This document shows positions 42,574 to 53,200 of a stretch of DNA of 64,000 bases, in pieces. The position numbers and the translations under genes were made by a program. The stretch lies in the NCBI RefSeq assembly GCF_905171775.1, contig NC_053500.1:124660241-124724240 (forward strand), written 5' to 3'. Position 1 is the first letter of the stretch, and the number at the start of each line of letters is the position of its first letter. This DNA is from Rana temporaria. Lineage: Eukaryota > Chordata > Amphibia > Anura > Ranidae. Below the pieces are notes generated by a model. The model was not told where the DNA came from. It did not search any database and was given only the letters and a program-made list of their open reading frames with translations.

Positions 42574-43893
42574 AAGTGGCGGTGCGTTCATGGAGAGCAC
42601 AGGAGCGCCACCCCCTCACTCTTGCACCGCTCTATCACCAATAGATAGATTTATGTATTGCATGAATCTATCTATTGACACCGCTGCCGCCCCCTATTCA
42701 GGTGTCTGGCACCTTGTCGGGTGCCTGGCATCTGAATTACAGTTCGCTGTTTGCTCAGTGTTGTGTTAGGAAAGCAAATAAATCGCTTCCCTAACACTGA
42801 CCCGCCTCTCAGCCAATCAGGTATACCGGGTCTGGTTAACTGTCACCTGATTGGCTGAAGCGACATGTGCTGTGGTTGGACGCCTATCATTGGACGCCTG
42901 GCGGCAATTGATGGTGCACACTGGCGGCAATTGATGGGGCACACTGGCAGCAATTGATGGGGCACATTGGCGGCATTTGATGGGGCACACTGGCAGCAAT
43001 TGATGGGGCACACTGGCTGCAATTGATGGGGCAAACTGGCAGCAATTGATGGGGCACACTGGCAGCAATTGATGGGCACACTGGCAGTAATTTATAGCGC
43101 ACACTGGCAGCAATTGATGGGGCACACAGGCAGCAATTGATGGGCACAGTGGCGGCAATTGATGGGCACACTGGCAACAATTGATGGTTACAGTTGCTGC
43201 GTTTGATGGTACAGTGGCCGCGTTTGATGGGCACAGTGGCTGCGTTTGATGGGCACAGTGGCAACAATTGATGTGGCACACTGGCGGCAATTGATGGGAC
43301 AAACTGGTGGCAATTGATGGGGCACACTAGCGGCAATTGATGGGGCACACTAGCGGCAATTGATGGGGCACACTGGCGGTAATTGATGGGGCACACTGGC
43401 AGCAAATGATGGGGCACACTGGCAGCAATTGATGGGGCACACTGGCAACAATTGATGGTTACAGTACCTGCGTTTGATGGCACAGTGGCGGCAATTTATT
43501 GGTACAGTGGCCGCGTTTGATGGGCACAGTGGCTGCAATTGATGGGCACAGTGGCAACAATTGATGGGGCACACTGGCGGCAATTGATGGGACAAACTGG
43601 TGGCAATTGATGGGGCACACTAGCGCCAATTGATGGGGCACACTGGCGGTAATTGATGGGGCACACTGGCAGCATATGATGGGGCACACTGGCAGCAATT
43701 GATGGGGAACACTGGCAACAATTGATGGGCACAGTGGCGGCAGTTGATGGTTACAGTAGCTGTGTTTGATGGCACAGTGGTGGCAATTTATGGGTACATT
43801 GGCTGCGTTTGATGGGCGCAGTGGCTACAAATGTTCTTTTTTTTTCAGTTTTTTTTGCGCCCCCCCAAAAATTTTGAGCACCAGCCGCCACTG
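42574..43893. mobile_element. hAT-like element (AGTGGCGG ends), 8-bp TSD, internal 23-bp array
   Basis: AAGTGGCGGTGCGTTCATGG at the left and GAGCACCAGCCGCCACTG at the right; ATAAGTTC at 42566-42573 and 43894-43901. The left 250 bp contain the hairpin CAATAGATAGATT.. / ..AATCTATCTATTG (42641-42677) and TCACCTGATTGGCTG. The remainder is the tandem array. No transposase. Confidence 0.93.
42895..43825. repeat. 23-bp minisatellite, about 40 units, with 270-290-bp super-repeat
   Basis: The unit is GGCAGCAATTGATGGGGCAC + ACT, sometimes 22 bp. Variant blocks ATGGTTACAGT..TGCGTTTGATGG recur at about 43181, 43452 and 43744, giving a higher-order step of 271-292 bp. The period makes long cysteine-rich minus-strand frames that are artefacts. 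Confidence 0.92.
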
Positions 43894-43901
43894 ATAAGTT
43901 C

Positions 43902-44723
43902 ACTAGCCACTTTATTAAAAGAGAAGTGCGGAATACTAGAAAAGCAAACATGCATACTCACCTAGATGGCTGCGGCTGTCTCCTGCCAGCTCTACACCAA
44001 GAACTGAGCAATCAAGACCACTGATCACTCAGTTCTCCGGTCCGTTCTGAGCACATGGATTCTTTTGGACTTTGGGGTAAGATGAGAAAACCATGTTACA
44101 AATTAGTTTCAAAAACTGTTAAGTTACCCATATCTATACCTATACTCAGACAAGCAAAGCATCAGCATTACAGCCAGGTAACCTACAGTCTCAAAAGAAA
44201 AAAACAGCCATGGTACCTTACACAATTCTGTCATGACAGGTGTTCTTTAAGCCATATGTACGTAAATATCAGGCAAAGTCACTGAGACATTATGATCACA
44301 CCTTGGCAGAATATATTGTTAGCCTTGACATGCTGAAAACAATGAGCGATTATTTTCATGGCTGTAAAATATATCTCTCGGAATCCCCCAGACACATGGT
44401 CAGACCCCCGCCTGTGGGACCTTCGTTCTGTTAGTTTAAGCCCCATCCGCCCTTGTCCATCTCACGGATGTTATTTTTGTCATACAGGCTTTGTGTATAA
44501 GCTGAGGATTGCCACCAAGAGCCAGAGGAGCACATAGATACAATATTTCTCAGTGGTCCCTTGTTATCTCTGTGACAGCGCTACTTGTTAGTGGGAAACA
44601 CGGAAAAATACCCCACGTGACTGGGACCTCTGCATGCAGTAACAAAGAGTTGCCTTCTTTTAAAGGGAATGTATTGTGGTTATGTACTAACTTTGTTTCT
44701 TTTTTTTTTTTTATAGTTAGGAC
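43902..44723. other. No recognisable gene
   Basis: No transposon ends. A T-run with TTATAG precedes the next MITE at 44700-44715. Frames of 60-76 aa only. Confidence 0.4.
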
Positions 44724-44726
44724 TAA

Positions 44727-45137
44727 TGCAGCATACACACGGTCGGAATTTCCACCAGCAAAAGTCCGATGTGAGCTTTACATCGGAAATTCCGACCGTG
44801 TATATTGCTCCAACGGACCTTTGCTAGCGGAATTTCCACCAGCAAAAGTTTGAGAGCAGGTTCTCAATTTTTTCCGACGGAAAAAATTCCAATCAGAAAT
44901 TCCGATCGTCTGTAGCAATTTCGACGCATGCTCGAAAACAATTCGACGCATGCTCGGAAGCATTGAACTTAATTTTCTCGGCTCGTCGTAGTGTTGTACG
45001 TCACTGCGTTCTTGGCGGTCGAAAGTTCAGAGAACTTTTGTGTAACCGTGTGTATGCAAGCCAAGCTTCAGCGGAATTCCGTCAGAAAAAACATCCAAGA
45101 TTTTTACGACAGAAAATCCAATCGTGTGTACGGGGCA
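44727..45137. mobile_element. Harbinger-like MITE with GGAATTTCC words, TAA TSD
   Basis: TGCAGCATACACACGGTCGG to CGTGTGTACGGGGCA with TAA at 44724-44726 and 45138-45140. GGAATTTCCACCAGCAAAAG occurs twice and GGAAATTCCGACC, TTTTCCGACGG and CGGAATTCCG recur. Same subfamily as 16376-16803. Confidence 0.9.
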
Positions 45138-45309
45138 TAACACAATACAATTTTAAAATATATATTTTTAATATTCAGGTAAATATAAAATACTGCATAT
45201 TTGTATTTAGCATTCAGCTATTGAAAGTGGAACTTTCCTTATCATTAACAAGGCTAAGTAGCTCAAGCTGAAATTCACACACATGCACAAACACACACTC
45301 ATACATACT

Positions 45310-46432
45310 CAGGGCTGCCATCAGGGGGGTACAGGCAGTACACCTGTAAGGGGCCCGCATGGCAACCCCCCTTTTTTTGTAAGGGGCACAGAGGTCCCCA
45401 GGGCCCCAGATGGCAACCCCCCTTTTTATATATATATCAGGGTTTGACAAATTTGCTTGGAATCTAGGAGCCAGCTAAAAAAGTTAGGAGCCAGAAAACG
45501 CACCCCGTCCCGACGAGCTTGTGCGCAGAAGCGAACACATACGTGAGCAGCGCCCGCATATGTAAACGGTGTTCAAACCACACATGTGAGGTATCGCCGC
45601 GATTGGTAGAGCGAGAGCAATAATTCTAGCCCTAGACCTCCTCTGTAACTCAAAACATGCAACCTGTAGATTTTTTTAAACGTCGCCTATGAAGATTTTA
45701 AAGGGTAAAAGTTTGTCGGCATTCCACGAGTGGACGCAATTTTGAAGCATGACATGTTGGGTATGAATTTACTCGGCGTAACATTATCTTTCATAATATT
45801 AAAAAAATGGGGATAACTTTACTGTTGTCTTATTTTTTAATTAAAAAAAGTGTAATTTTTGTTCCCAAAAAAGTGAGCTTGTAAGACCGCTGCGCAAATA
45901 CGGCGTGACAGAAAGTATTTCAACGATCGCTATTTTATTCTCTAGGGTGTTAGGATAAAAAATATATATAATGTTTGGGGGTTCTAATTAGAGGGAAGAA
46001 GATGGCATTGAAAAATTGTGAAAAATGACATTAGAATTGCTGTTTAACTTGTAATGCTTAACTTGTAATACCAACGGCCACCACCAGATGGCGCCAGCTC
46101 ACACCTGGTGGTAATAACTTGTAATACCAACGGCTCACCACCAGATGGCGCCAGCTCACAAAAAAAATATTTTTTATTTTTTTATATATATTTTCTTTTT
46201 TATTTCTTTTTTTTTGTAAGGGGACCCAGAGGTCCCCAGGGCAACCCCCCCCCCCCCCCCACCCTCCTGCTTCTCAATTTTCTCAATTAGCGACGGCACC
46301 CCCCCCGCTTCTCGATCCGCGGCAGACCCCCGCTTCTCAATTTTGAGGCGGTAGCACCCGCCGATTCTCTGCTCCAGGGGGCCCATGCCTGTAGCTGTGT
46401 AAGGGGCCCCATAATTCCTGATGGCGGCCCTG
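45310..46432. mobile_element. hAT-like element (CAGGGCTGCCATCAGG ends), 8-bp TSD
   Basis: CAGGGCTGCCATCAGGGGG and TTCCTGATGGCGGCCCTG; TACATACT at 45302-45309 and 46433-46440. It contains GGTCCCCAGGGCCCCAGATG units like those at 39225-40412, and a long unrelated insert (45438-46160). A poly-C run lies at about 46244-46262. Confidence 0.93.
45438..46160. mobile_element. Nested repeat related to 12480-12990, with duplicated right part
   Basis: It starts CAGGGTTTGACAAATTTGC within (AT)n. 45500-46045 is the diverged reverse complement of 12480-12990 (AGCGAACACATACG, CATATGTAAACGG, GAGGTATCGCCGCG, TTTACTCGGCGTAAC). Its right end has two copies of ACTTGTAATACCAACGGC + CACCACCAGATGGCGCCAGC, near 46063 and 46117. 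Termini are not certain. Confidence 0.7.
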
Positions 46433-46558
46433 TACATACTAGTAAATGAGTAAGAGCTGTGACAAAGATGTTTGACCTGCTCTACGCTCTGTTTTGAGAA
46501 ACCCATGTAATAGTAATATAAAAAAAAATAAAACATTTAAAACAAATTTTATACAATG

Positions 46559-46820
46559 CAATTCACAGCACTTCACTTTTTCCACATTTTGTTATGTTAC
46601 AGCCTTATTCCAAAATGGATTCAATTAATTATTTTCCTCAAAATTCGACAAACAATAACCCCATAATAACAATGTGAAATAAGTTTGTTTGAAATCGTAG
46701 CAAATTTATTAAAAATAAAATACGAAAAAATCACATGTGCATAAGAAATCACAGCGTTTGCCATAACACTCAAAATTGAGCTCAGGTGCATCCTGTTTGC
46801 ACTGATCATCCTTGAGATAA
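46559..46820. mobile_element. Tc1/mariner-like fragment
   Basis: TTTTTCCACATTTTGTTATG, CAGCCTTATTCCAAAATGG, AACCCCATAATAACAATGTG and CTCAGGTGCATCCTGTTTGC follow the order I remember from the untranslated region of a Tc1-like transposon common in fish and frogs. Neither end nor any transposase codon run is present. Confidence 0.75.
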
Positions 46821-46904
46821 GGGCTCAAGTCCTGTGGGAACGCGTGGGAACGGAGTTCCTGCACTTTTTTCACAGCCGGAACGCAGTTCCCTTTGCAGGA
46901 CTAG

Positions 46905-47428
46905 AGCAGCCGAGCCGCCCGAGCCAATCCTTCACTAAGCGGCGATGCCCAGCTCGAGTCACTGTCAGGGGCAGGCGAACCTTAGTAATCCTTTATGTGA
47001 CTGGCCGCTTCCTGTATATGGATTCATCAGGTAGTGTGTGCGGGTATTTCGTCACTTCCTCGATGCCGCAAAGTCTCCTGGGAGCTTTTGTCATTGTTCC
47101 CAGGAGACATTGCGGAGGTCTGCCGCGAGTTATCAAGGGGTTTAGAAAGAACTTGCTTCTTTCTAAATCCCGCGATAAGCGGGGCCGAGTGATACAGTGA
47201 GTGGCTATGACCGCTCGCTGTATCACGGGAGCGCGCCCGCAAGGACTCATCGCCATGCGAGCTCTCTCGCATGAATGTGGTGAGTTCTTGCGGGGAGGAC
47301 CAGAGACAGCCGCCGAGGGACCCCAGAAGACGTGGATCGGGGACACTCTGTGCAAAACGAACTGCACAGTGGAGGTAAGTATAACATGTTTGTTATTTTA
47401 AAGATTTTTTTTTTCCTTTAGTAACCCT
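46905..47428. mobile_element. Partial TTAA element related to 4073-5597
   Basis: The right end TTTAGTAACCCT meets TTAA at 47429-47432. GCTGTATCACGGGAGCGCGC, TCTTGCGGGGAGGACCAGAG and GGGGACACTCTGTGCAAAAC are shared with 5411-5570. A hairpin AGGAGACTTTGCGGC-like pair (CTCCTGGGAGC / CCCAGGAGAC) lies at about 47081-47108. Left border not found. Confidence 0.65.
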
Positions 47429-47776
47429 TTAATTTAGCTCAGTATGCTGCTAATATTCAGGAGCTCTATCTAGGAAGATGGACTTTCCATTATACACACG
47501 CCGGCATTGTGCCCATGGTCCACAACACAGGAAAAAAAGAATATGAGACAAAAATTTGACAAAATAACTAAAACTAAAACATTATATAAATACCTTATTC
47601 CAAAATGTCTTAGTATTTCCCAAGTAGTTTTTACTTGGCAAAAACTTTGGTCTTTGATGAATTCCATATTGCACATAATTTAGCTTTCAACACCCCAAAG
47701 CAAAGTATTTGGCATTTGTAGCTGCTGGCTTTTAATATTTTTATTTAGGCGGACCTCCGCTTTAATTATTATTACT

Positions 47777-47830
47777 ACCGTATTTTCCGGCGTATAAGAC
47801 GACTTTTTGGATGCCAAAATGAATGAAAAA
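47777..47830. mobile_element. Terminal fragment CCGTATTTTCCGGCGTATAAG
   Basis: TACCGTATTTTCCGGCGTAT followed by AAGACGACTTTTTGG. It is close to the termini of 22158-22661 and to 1410-1435. The opposite end is not seen. Confidence 0.6.
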
Positions 47831-48049
47831 GCATGGGAACACTGCATGCAAAAAATCCTGCAAGTGTTCAATAAAGTGCAATGAACAACGTGCAAAAAAT
47901 GAGGAACACTACATGCAAGAAAGATCCTGCAAATATTCAATGTGCAAAAATAAAAATAAAAACGTGCAAAGTCCATGAATGTGAATCAATTAAAATCTTG
48001 TATTTTCAGGTGCTAGGTGCCCAGTGCCTGGCGATATGATCGTTTATAG

Positions 48050-48314
48050 CATTCGTGTGTCACGGCACTGATCAATGCTCCCGATCACAGGGAGCGGTGA
48101 TCAGTGTCCTGTCACTAGAAAGAATGGGGAAATGCTTGTCTACATTAGCATTTCCCCGTTCTTCCTCTCCGTAAGACGATCGCGGGACTCCCTGCGGACA
48201 TCGAGTCCGCGGGACCCGCGGTCACATTCACGAAGATTGCAGCGGGCAGTACGCCCATATGCCCAGCCGTGCCATTCTGCCGACGTATATAGTCGCGCAG
48301 CGGTCGGCAAGTGG
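48050..48314. mobile_element. End fragment of TTAA element with hairpins
   Basis: TTAA at 48315-48318 after GCGGTCGGCAAGTGG. Stems: GGGAAATGC / GCATTTCCC (48129-48158), CACTGATCAATGC.. / ..GGTGATCAGTG (48065-48109) and a GCGGGACTCC..GGGACCCGCGG region. It is collinear with the start of 57390 in reverse. Confidence 0.75.
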
Positions 48315-48477
48315 TTAATGTAGAACTACTTATTTTAATAAAGCTCAATAGTGGCGGCAAGACAGATTTATGAAGCTTTATGAAGGGAATTTGGAGAAAG
48401 TCATTCTTTGACTTCTGGTGCTGAGACTGACTGGCTAGCAAGAAAACCTTGTTTTATGTATAATCACTATCAGTTAA

Positions 48478-49447
48478 AGCGGAGGTTCACCCTAAAAACA
48501 TGTATTGAACATTCCATTCAGCATAATTCCAACATTTACACTATGCCGTTTTTTTTTTGTTTGTTTTTTTTGCTGTACATACCGTCTTATTGTTATTTTC
48601 CACCCGGCTTCCGGGGTTCTCACTCCCGTGGGAGTAGGCGTTCCTATGCAGAGGCTAGATGATTGACGCCTTGTGAAAAACTTCCCCCCGGCGCATAAGG
48701 CGCGTCACCAGTTTTCCGAAAGTAGCTGAACTGCTAGTCGGCTCTATACGGCGCCTGCGTCTGCCGTGTAGAGTTGACTGCGCAGGTGCCGTATAGAGCC
48801 GGCTACTTTAGGAAAACTGGTGACGTGCCTTATGCGTCGGGAGGAAGTTTTTCACAAGGCGTCAATCATCTAGCCTCTGCATAGGAACGCCTACTCCCGC
48901 GGGAGTGAGAACCCGGAAGCCGGGTGGAAAATAACAATAAGACGGTATGTACAGCAAAAAAAACAAACAAAAAAAAAATGGCATAGTGTAAATGTTGGAA
49001 TTATGCTGAATGGAATGTTAAATACCGGTACATGTTTTTAGGGCAGGGGTGCCCAACCAGTGGCCCGCGGAGCCCTCTGATGTGGCCCGCGACCTCCTGC
49101 TCTGGGATGGAATAAAATAGAATAGAATAGAATACTGTTATTAAAGGTAAGTTTATTAATAAAATGACAGTGTATATATGGGCATATCTGTTCTACAGTG
49201 GTAACTGGGTTGCTTTCAAACTGATCCACAGGTACAGAGAAGTGCCCCTGTGGGTTACCTGCACTGAGCCATAGACTTCTATTACCTGCGTGTTTGGTGT
49301 GCTGAGAGTAGAGTGGGCTCTATACAGCCGAGTGGGCTGCCATCCACCCGCTCCGCTCACTGTGGCCCGCGACCGGTTACCAAGTCGCTTAAGTGGCCCT
49401 TGCTCTTCAAAAGGTTGGACACCCCTGTTTTAGGGTGAACCTCCACT
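48478..49447. mobile_element. Palindromic TTAA MITE with nested hAT
   Basis: TTAA at 48474-48477 and 49448-49451; ends AGCGGAGGTTCACCCTAAAA and TTTTAGGGTGAACCTCCACT. Arms of about 275 bp pair around a centre near 48765, with CTCTATACGGCGCC, TTTTCACAAGGCGTCAATC and CCGGAAGCCGGGTGG among the paired words. A second hAT (49044-49427) interrupts the right arm. Related halves are 62509-63611. Confidence 0.9.
49044..49427. mobile_element. hAT-like element (CAGGGGTGCCCAACC ends), 8-bp TSD
   Basis: CAGGGGTGCCCAACCAGTGG and CAAAAGGTTGGACACCCCTG; TTTTAGGG at 49036-49043 and 49428-49435. It includes GTGGCCCGCGACC twice and a short (AATAG)n tract near 49110-49132. No open frame of note. Confidence 0.93.
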
Positions 49448-49949
49448 TTAAATAAAGACAGCCATTTCTTGGCAGGCAGTCCATAAGGTGCTTATGTATA
49501 AGGACAACCCTCGGTCACTTATTTGGTAGGACACTAATAAATATTATTAGACCTTGACCCAAGTTTTGGCACTTATTTATCTATCTATTGTTTATAGTGA
49601 ATAAGTGTTTGCCCTTTTGTACTTGGGCAGTAGTTGGTTTGGAGCCCAGAAACTGTTCTTACAGAGGGGTTCTTTGTTGACCACGACTGACACTGAATAT
49701 GGTACTTATTTTCTAATTACAAATGGTACTTTGTAGAGGTCTTCTTTAATATGTACAGTACATCCTGAAAATGAACAACATGCTGTCTGTTCTAGGACAT
49801 GAAAAGACGTGGAAGAAGAGAGAAGCAATGGTGTGCGCCACTACACTTATTCTGGAAAACAGTATCCGAAGGCAGTTGTTATAAGTATGGAGCACGCCAT
49901 TGCTCCTCTGCTCTCCATAGGCATGCTCATTTCTAGACATGTGCATTCG

Positions 49950-50268
49950 TTTTCGTCCGAATGCATTTTCATCAGAATTTTGGGGATTTTTACCTTCGTT
50001 TTAACAAACGATAACGAATGTGCAGAATTCGAAATCTGAAAGATCCAACATAAAAAATGCTTTATTTTCGATTCGTTTCGTCAACAGTTCGATATAGATA
50101 GAAGATTCGACATGACGGTGACAATAGCGGTATCTGTGTCTATCGAACCTGCGGTCAAATGTGCCTAACCATAACTCTATTAGTCCGAGATTATTCGACA
50201 TAGAGAGAAAAGATTCGACATTATAGAGACATGAAGATTCGACAAAGCAGCTAAAAACACACGATCGC
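49950..50268. repeat. Dispersed repeat interrupted by the L1-Tx1 insertion
   Basis: CATTCGTTTTCGTCCGAATG, TTCGATTCGTTTCGTC and repeated GATTCGACAT words suggest an old palindromic repeat. It continues at 54768 as CGCAACCGGACATTTATGG after the LINE. Confidence 0.5.
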
Positions 50269-53200
50269 TCGGGGCGCTTAGGCTGGGCGCCCAATGCTCT
50301 TGAGGTGACGGTTTATGTGTGGTCGGGGGGGTACCCTCTCCCACGCTGGCTCCACTGTTATTATCCCAGCTACCCCAATGGCTCCCATTAGGCTAGTTTC
50401 GTGGAATGTCCGCGGGCTAAATGACAAAATAAAAAGATCGTTGGTTATGGCCTACCTCAAGAAATACTCTCCCCATATATGCCTCCTGCAGGAGACTCAC
50501 CTGACGGGAAGGAAGATTCTAGGCTTGAGAAAGCAATGGGTGGGTCACTCGTACCACGCCACCTACTCCAACTATGCTAGGGGGGTTAGCGTATTGATCC
50601 ACAAGTCCCTGTCCTACTCCCTGCTAGACGTTAAGACTGACCCTGAGGGTAAATACGTGCTCCTGCATGCTGTGGTGGACACAGTTGAAATGCTAATTCT
50701 GGGTATCTATATACCGCCACCGGCTACAATGTCCTTCCTGAAATCCCTGATTCCTATATTGGCCACGTATCCTACGGAGAATATCATCATTGCAGGGGAT
50801 TTCAACATGGTCCCAAGCCCATCCATGGATAGGCTGTCCTCTGATGTTACCGTTGACTCTCCCCTGCGGCGATGGGCCTCCTTGTACGGTTTTACTGATG
50901 TTTGGCGCTGGAAGTTCCCGGATGTTAAAGCCTATACTTGCCACTCCACCTCCTATAGAGCTATGTCTAGGATAGATCTAGTATATGCCAGTGGGGGAAT
51001 GCTCTCGAAGGTCAGGGAGGTGCAGATACTCCCCAGAGGTATCTCGGACCACTCGCCCGTGCTCCTAACAATACAGACCCTAACGCCCCCATCGGAGAGA
51101 CTGTGGCGACTTTCTCGCTACTGGATCTCGGATGAGAGAGTGGCGGCGGAGATCCCCAGACGCATCTCTGAGTTTTGGGGTGACAATGAGGAATCCACGA
51201 CGGAGGGCAACAGGTGGGATGCATTCAAAGCATTTACACGGGGGTGTTATCAGACTGTTATCTCTCGGGAGCGCAGGGCCGCCACTATCTGTTTGGAGGA
51301 AGCTGAGGCTAAAGCCCAAGACTTAGAGGCCCAATATGTAGCGACCCAAAACCCAGTCACATACGTGGACATGCAGGCAGCCTGTCGGGAAGCTATGCTT
51401 CTTAGGGTGGCCAAGGCGGGGAGGAGACAGTTGGCCCAAACGCAGCGCATCTTTGAGCAGGGGGAGAAGACGGGGCGCCTCTTGGCCTGGTTGGCTAGGG
51501 AGCAGCAACCCGTTACTGCCATAGCTAGGATTCAAAATACTAACGGACTGGTTGAGGTAGACCCTGTGGCCATCAACGCATGCTTTGCTTCCTACTACGA
51601 GGCGCTATACTCGTCCAGGGTTGACTACACTGGAGAGGAGCTGGACTCCTTTCTGGGACAACTAACCTTTCCGAGCCTTTCGGATGAGGCCCGTACCCAC
51701 CTGGACAGTGGAATAACCCTTGAGGAGGTGCAGCAGGCTTTGGGGGAGTTGCAGGCGGGGAAAACACCTGGGGTGGATGGCCTTCCCCCAGAATTTTATA
51801 AGGAGCACGGGGAGTTGCTGGCCCCAAGGCTTCAGGCTATGGTGGTTGCGTCTCTCAAAGATGGCAGTCTCCCTCCTTCTATGGCGGAGGCCGTCATCGT
51901 AGTGATCCCTAAGCCGGGCAAGGACCCCGAGTTGTGTGCCTCATACAGGCCTATCTCGCTTTTGAATGCAGATGCTAAAATCCTCACTAAGGTTCTGGCC
52001 AGGCGTCTTAATTCGGTTATTTTGACGTTGGTGCATGAGGATCAGACCGGCTTCATGCCTGGAAAGGGCACGGATATAAACCTCCGTAGGTTGTACACGG
52101 TTTTGGGTGCTCAAGGGGCCCTGGCCGAGTCCGACGTTGTGGCCTCCCTGGATGCGGAAAAAGCTTTCGACTCAGTAGAGTGGCCGTACCTGTGGGAGGT
52201 CCTGCGTCGGTTCGGCTTTGGTCCCAGGTTTGTATCATGGGTGCAGGCCCTCTATAGGGCGCCCACTGCTAGGGTCCGTACCGGGTCGGTTCTCTCCCAA
52301 CCATTTTGCCTAAACAGGGGTACAAGGCAGGGTTGCCCCCTATCCCCCGGCCTCTTTGCTCTGGCTATAGAGCCTATGGCGATCCTCCTTCGCTCCTCCC
52401 CGGCGGTGCGCGGTATTCCTGTGGGCCCGATCCACGAAAAAATATCTCTTTACGCGGACGATACACTGTTGTATCTAAGGGACCCCGCTGTCTCTCTTGG
52501 AGCGGCCCTCGCGCTTATCGACACTTTTGGCAGGTTTTCCGGCGTTCGCATTAACTGGGGGAAGTCGGTCGTTTTCGCCCTAATGTCTCCAGAAGCGGCG
52601 GTCACGGCGGGCACCCCTTTGAGACAGGTATTGCAATTCAGGTATTTGGGGGTGGAGATCCACAGGGACCTAAGACAGTTTATCCCCCTCAACTTGACCC
52701 CGGTCCTGTCCCTCCTGACTCAGAGGTGCGCTGCTTGGAAGACACTACCCCTTACCCCGGTTGGGAGGGTCAACCTGGTCAAGATGACTGTCTTGCCGAA
52801 GTTTTTGTATATTTTTAGACAGACCCCCGTCCCTATTCCCAACACATTTTTCAAGAAACTGGATGCCGTGATCACTTCCTTCATTTGGAATGGAGGCACT
52901 CCTAGAATAGCCAGGTCCACCCTGCAGTTGCCGGTCACTCTGGGCGGTCTGGCTTTGCCATGCTTCCAGAAGTACTATTGGGCGGCGGTCCTTGTCACAC
53001 TCAGGTGGTGGCTTTCGGAGGAACCGGCCAACCCGGCTGCTACTCTGGAGGCTGCGCTTCTGGGATCCTACTCTGAACTCCGCAATCTGATTTATAGGGG
53101 ACCTAGGTCCAGCCCGTCTGTCACACCTTCTATGAAGACTACCCTGCGGGTATGGGATGTAGTTAGGACCAAGGTTCAGGGCCCAGGTCGCTATTCTCCG

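Noticed and set aside
42817..43732. Cysteine-rich minus frames as a metallothionein or keratin-associated gene
   Set aside because: Product of the 23-bp minisatellite inside a hAT element with a clear TSD.
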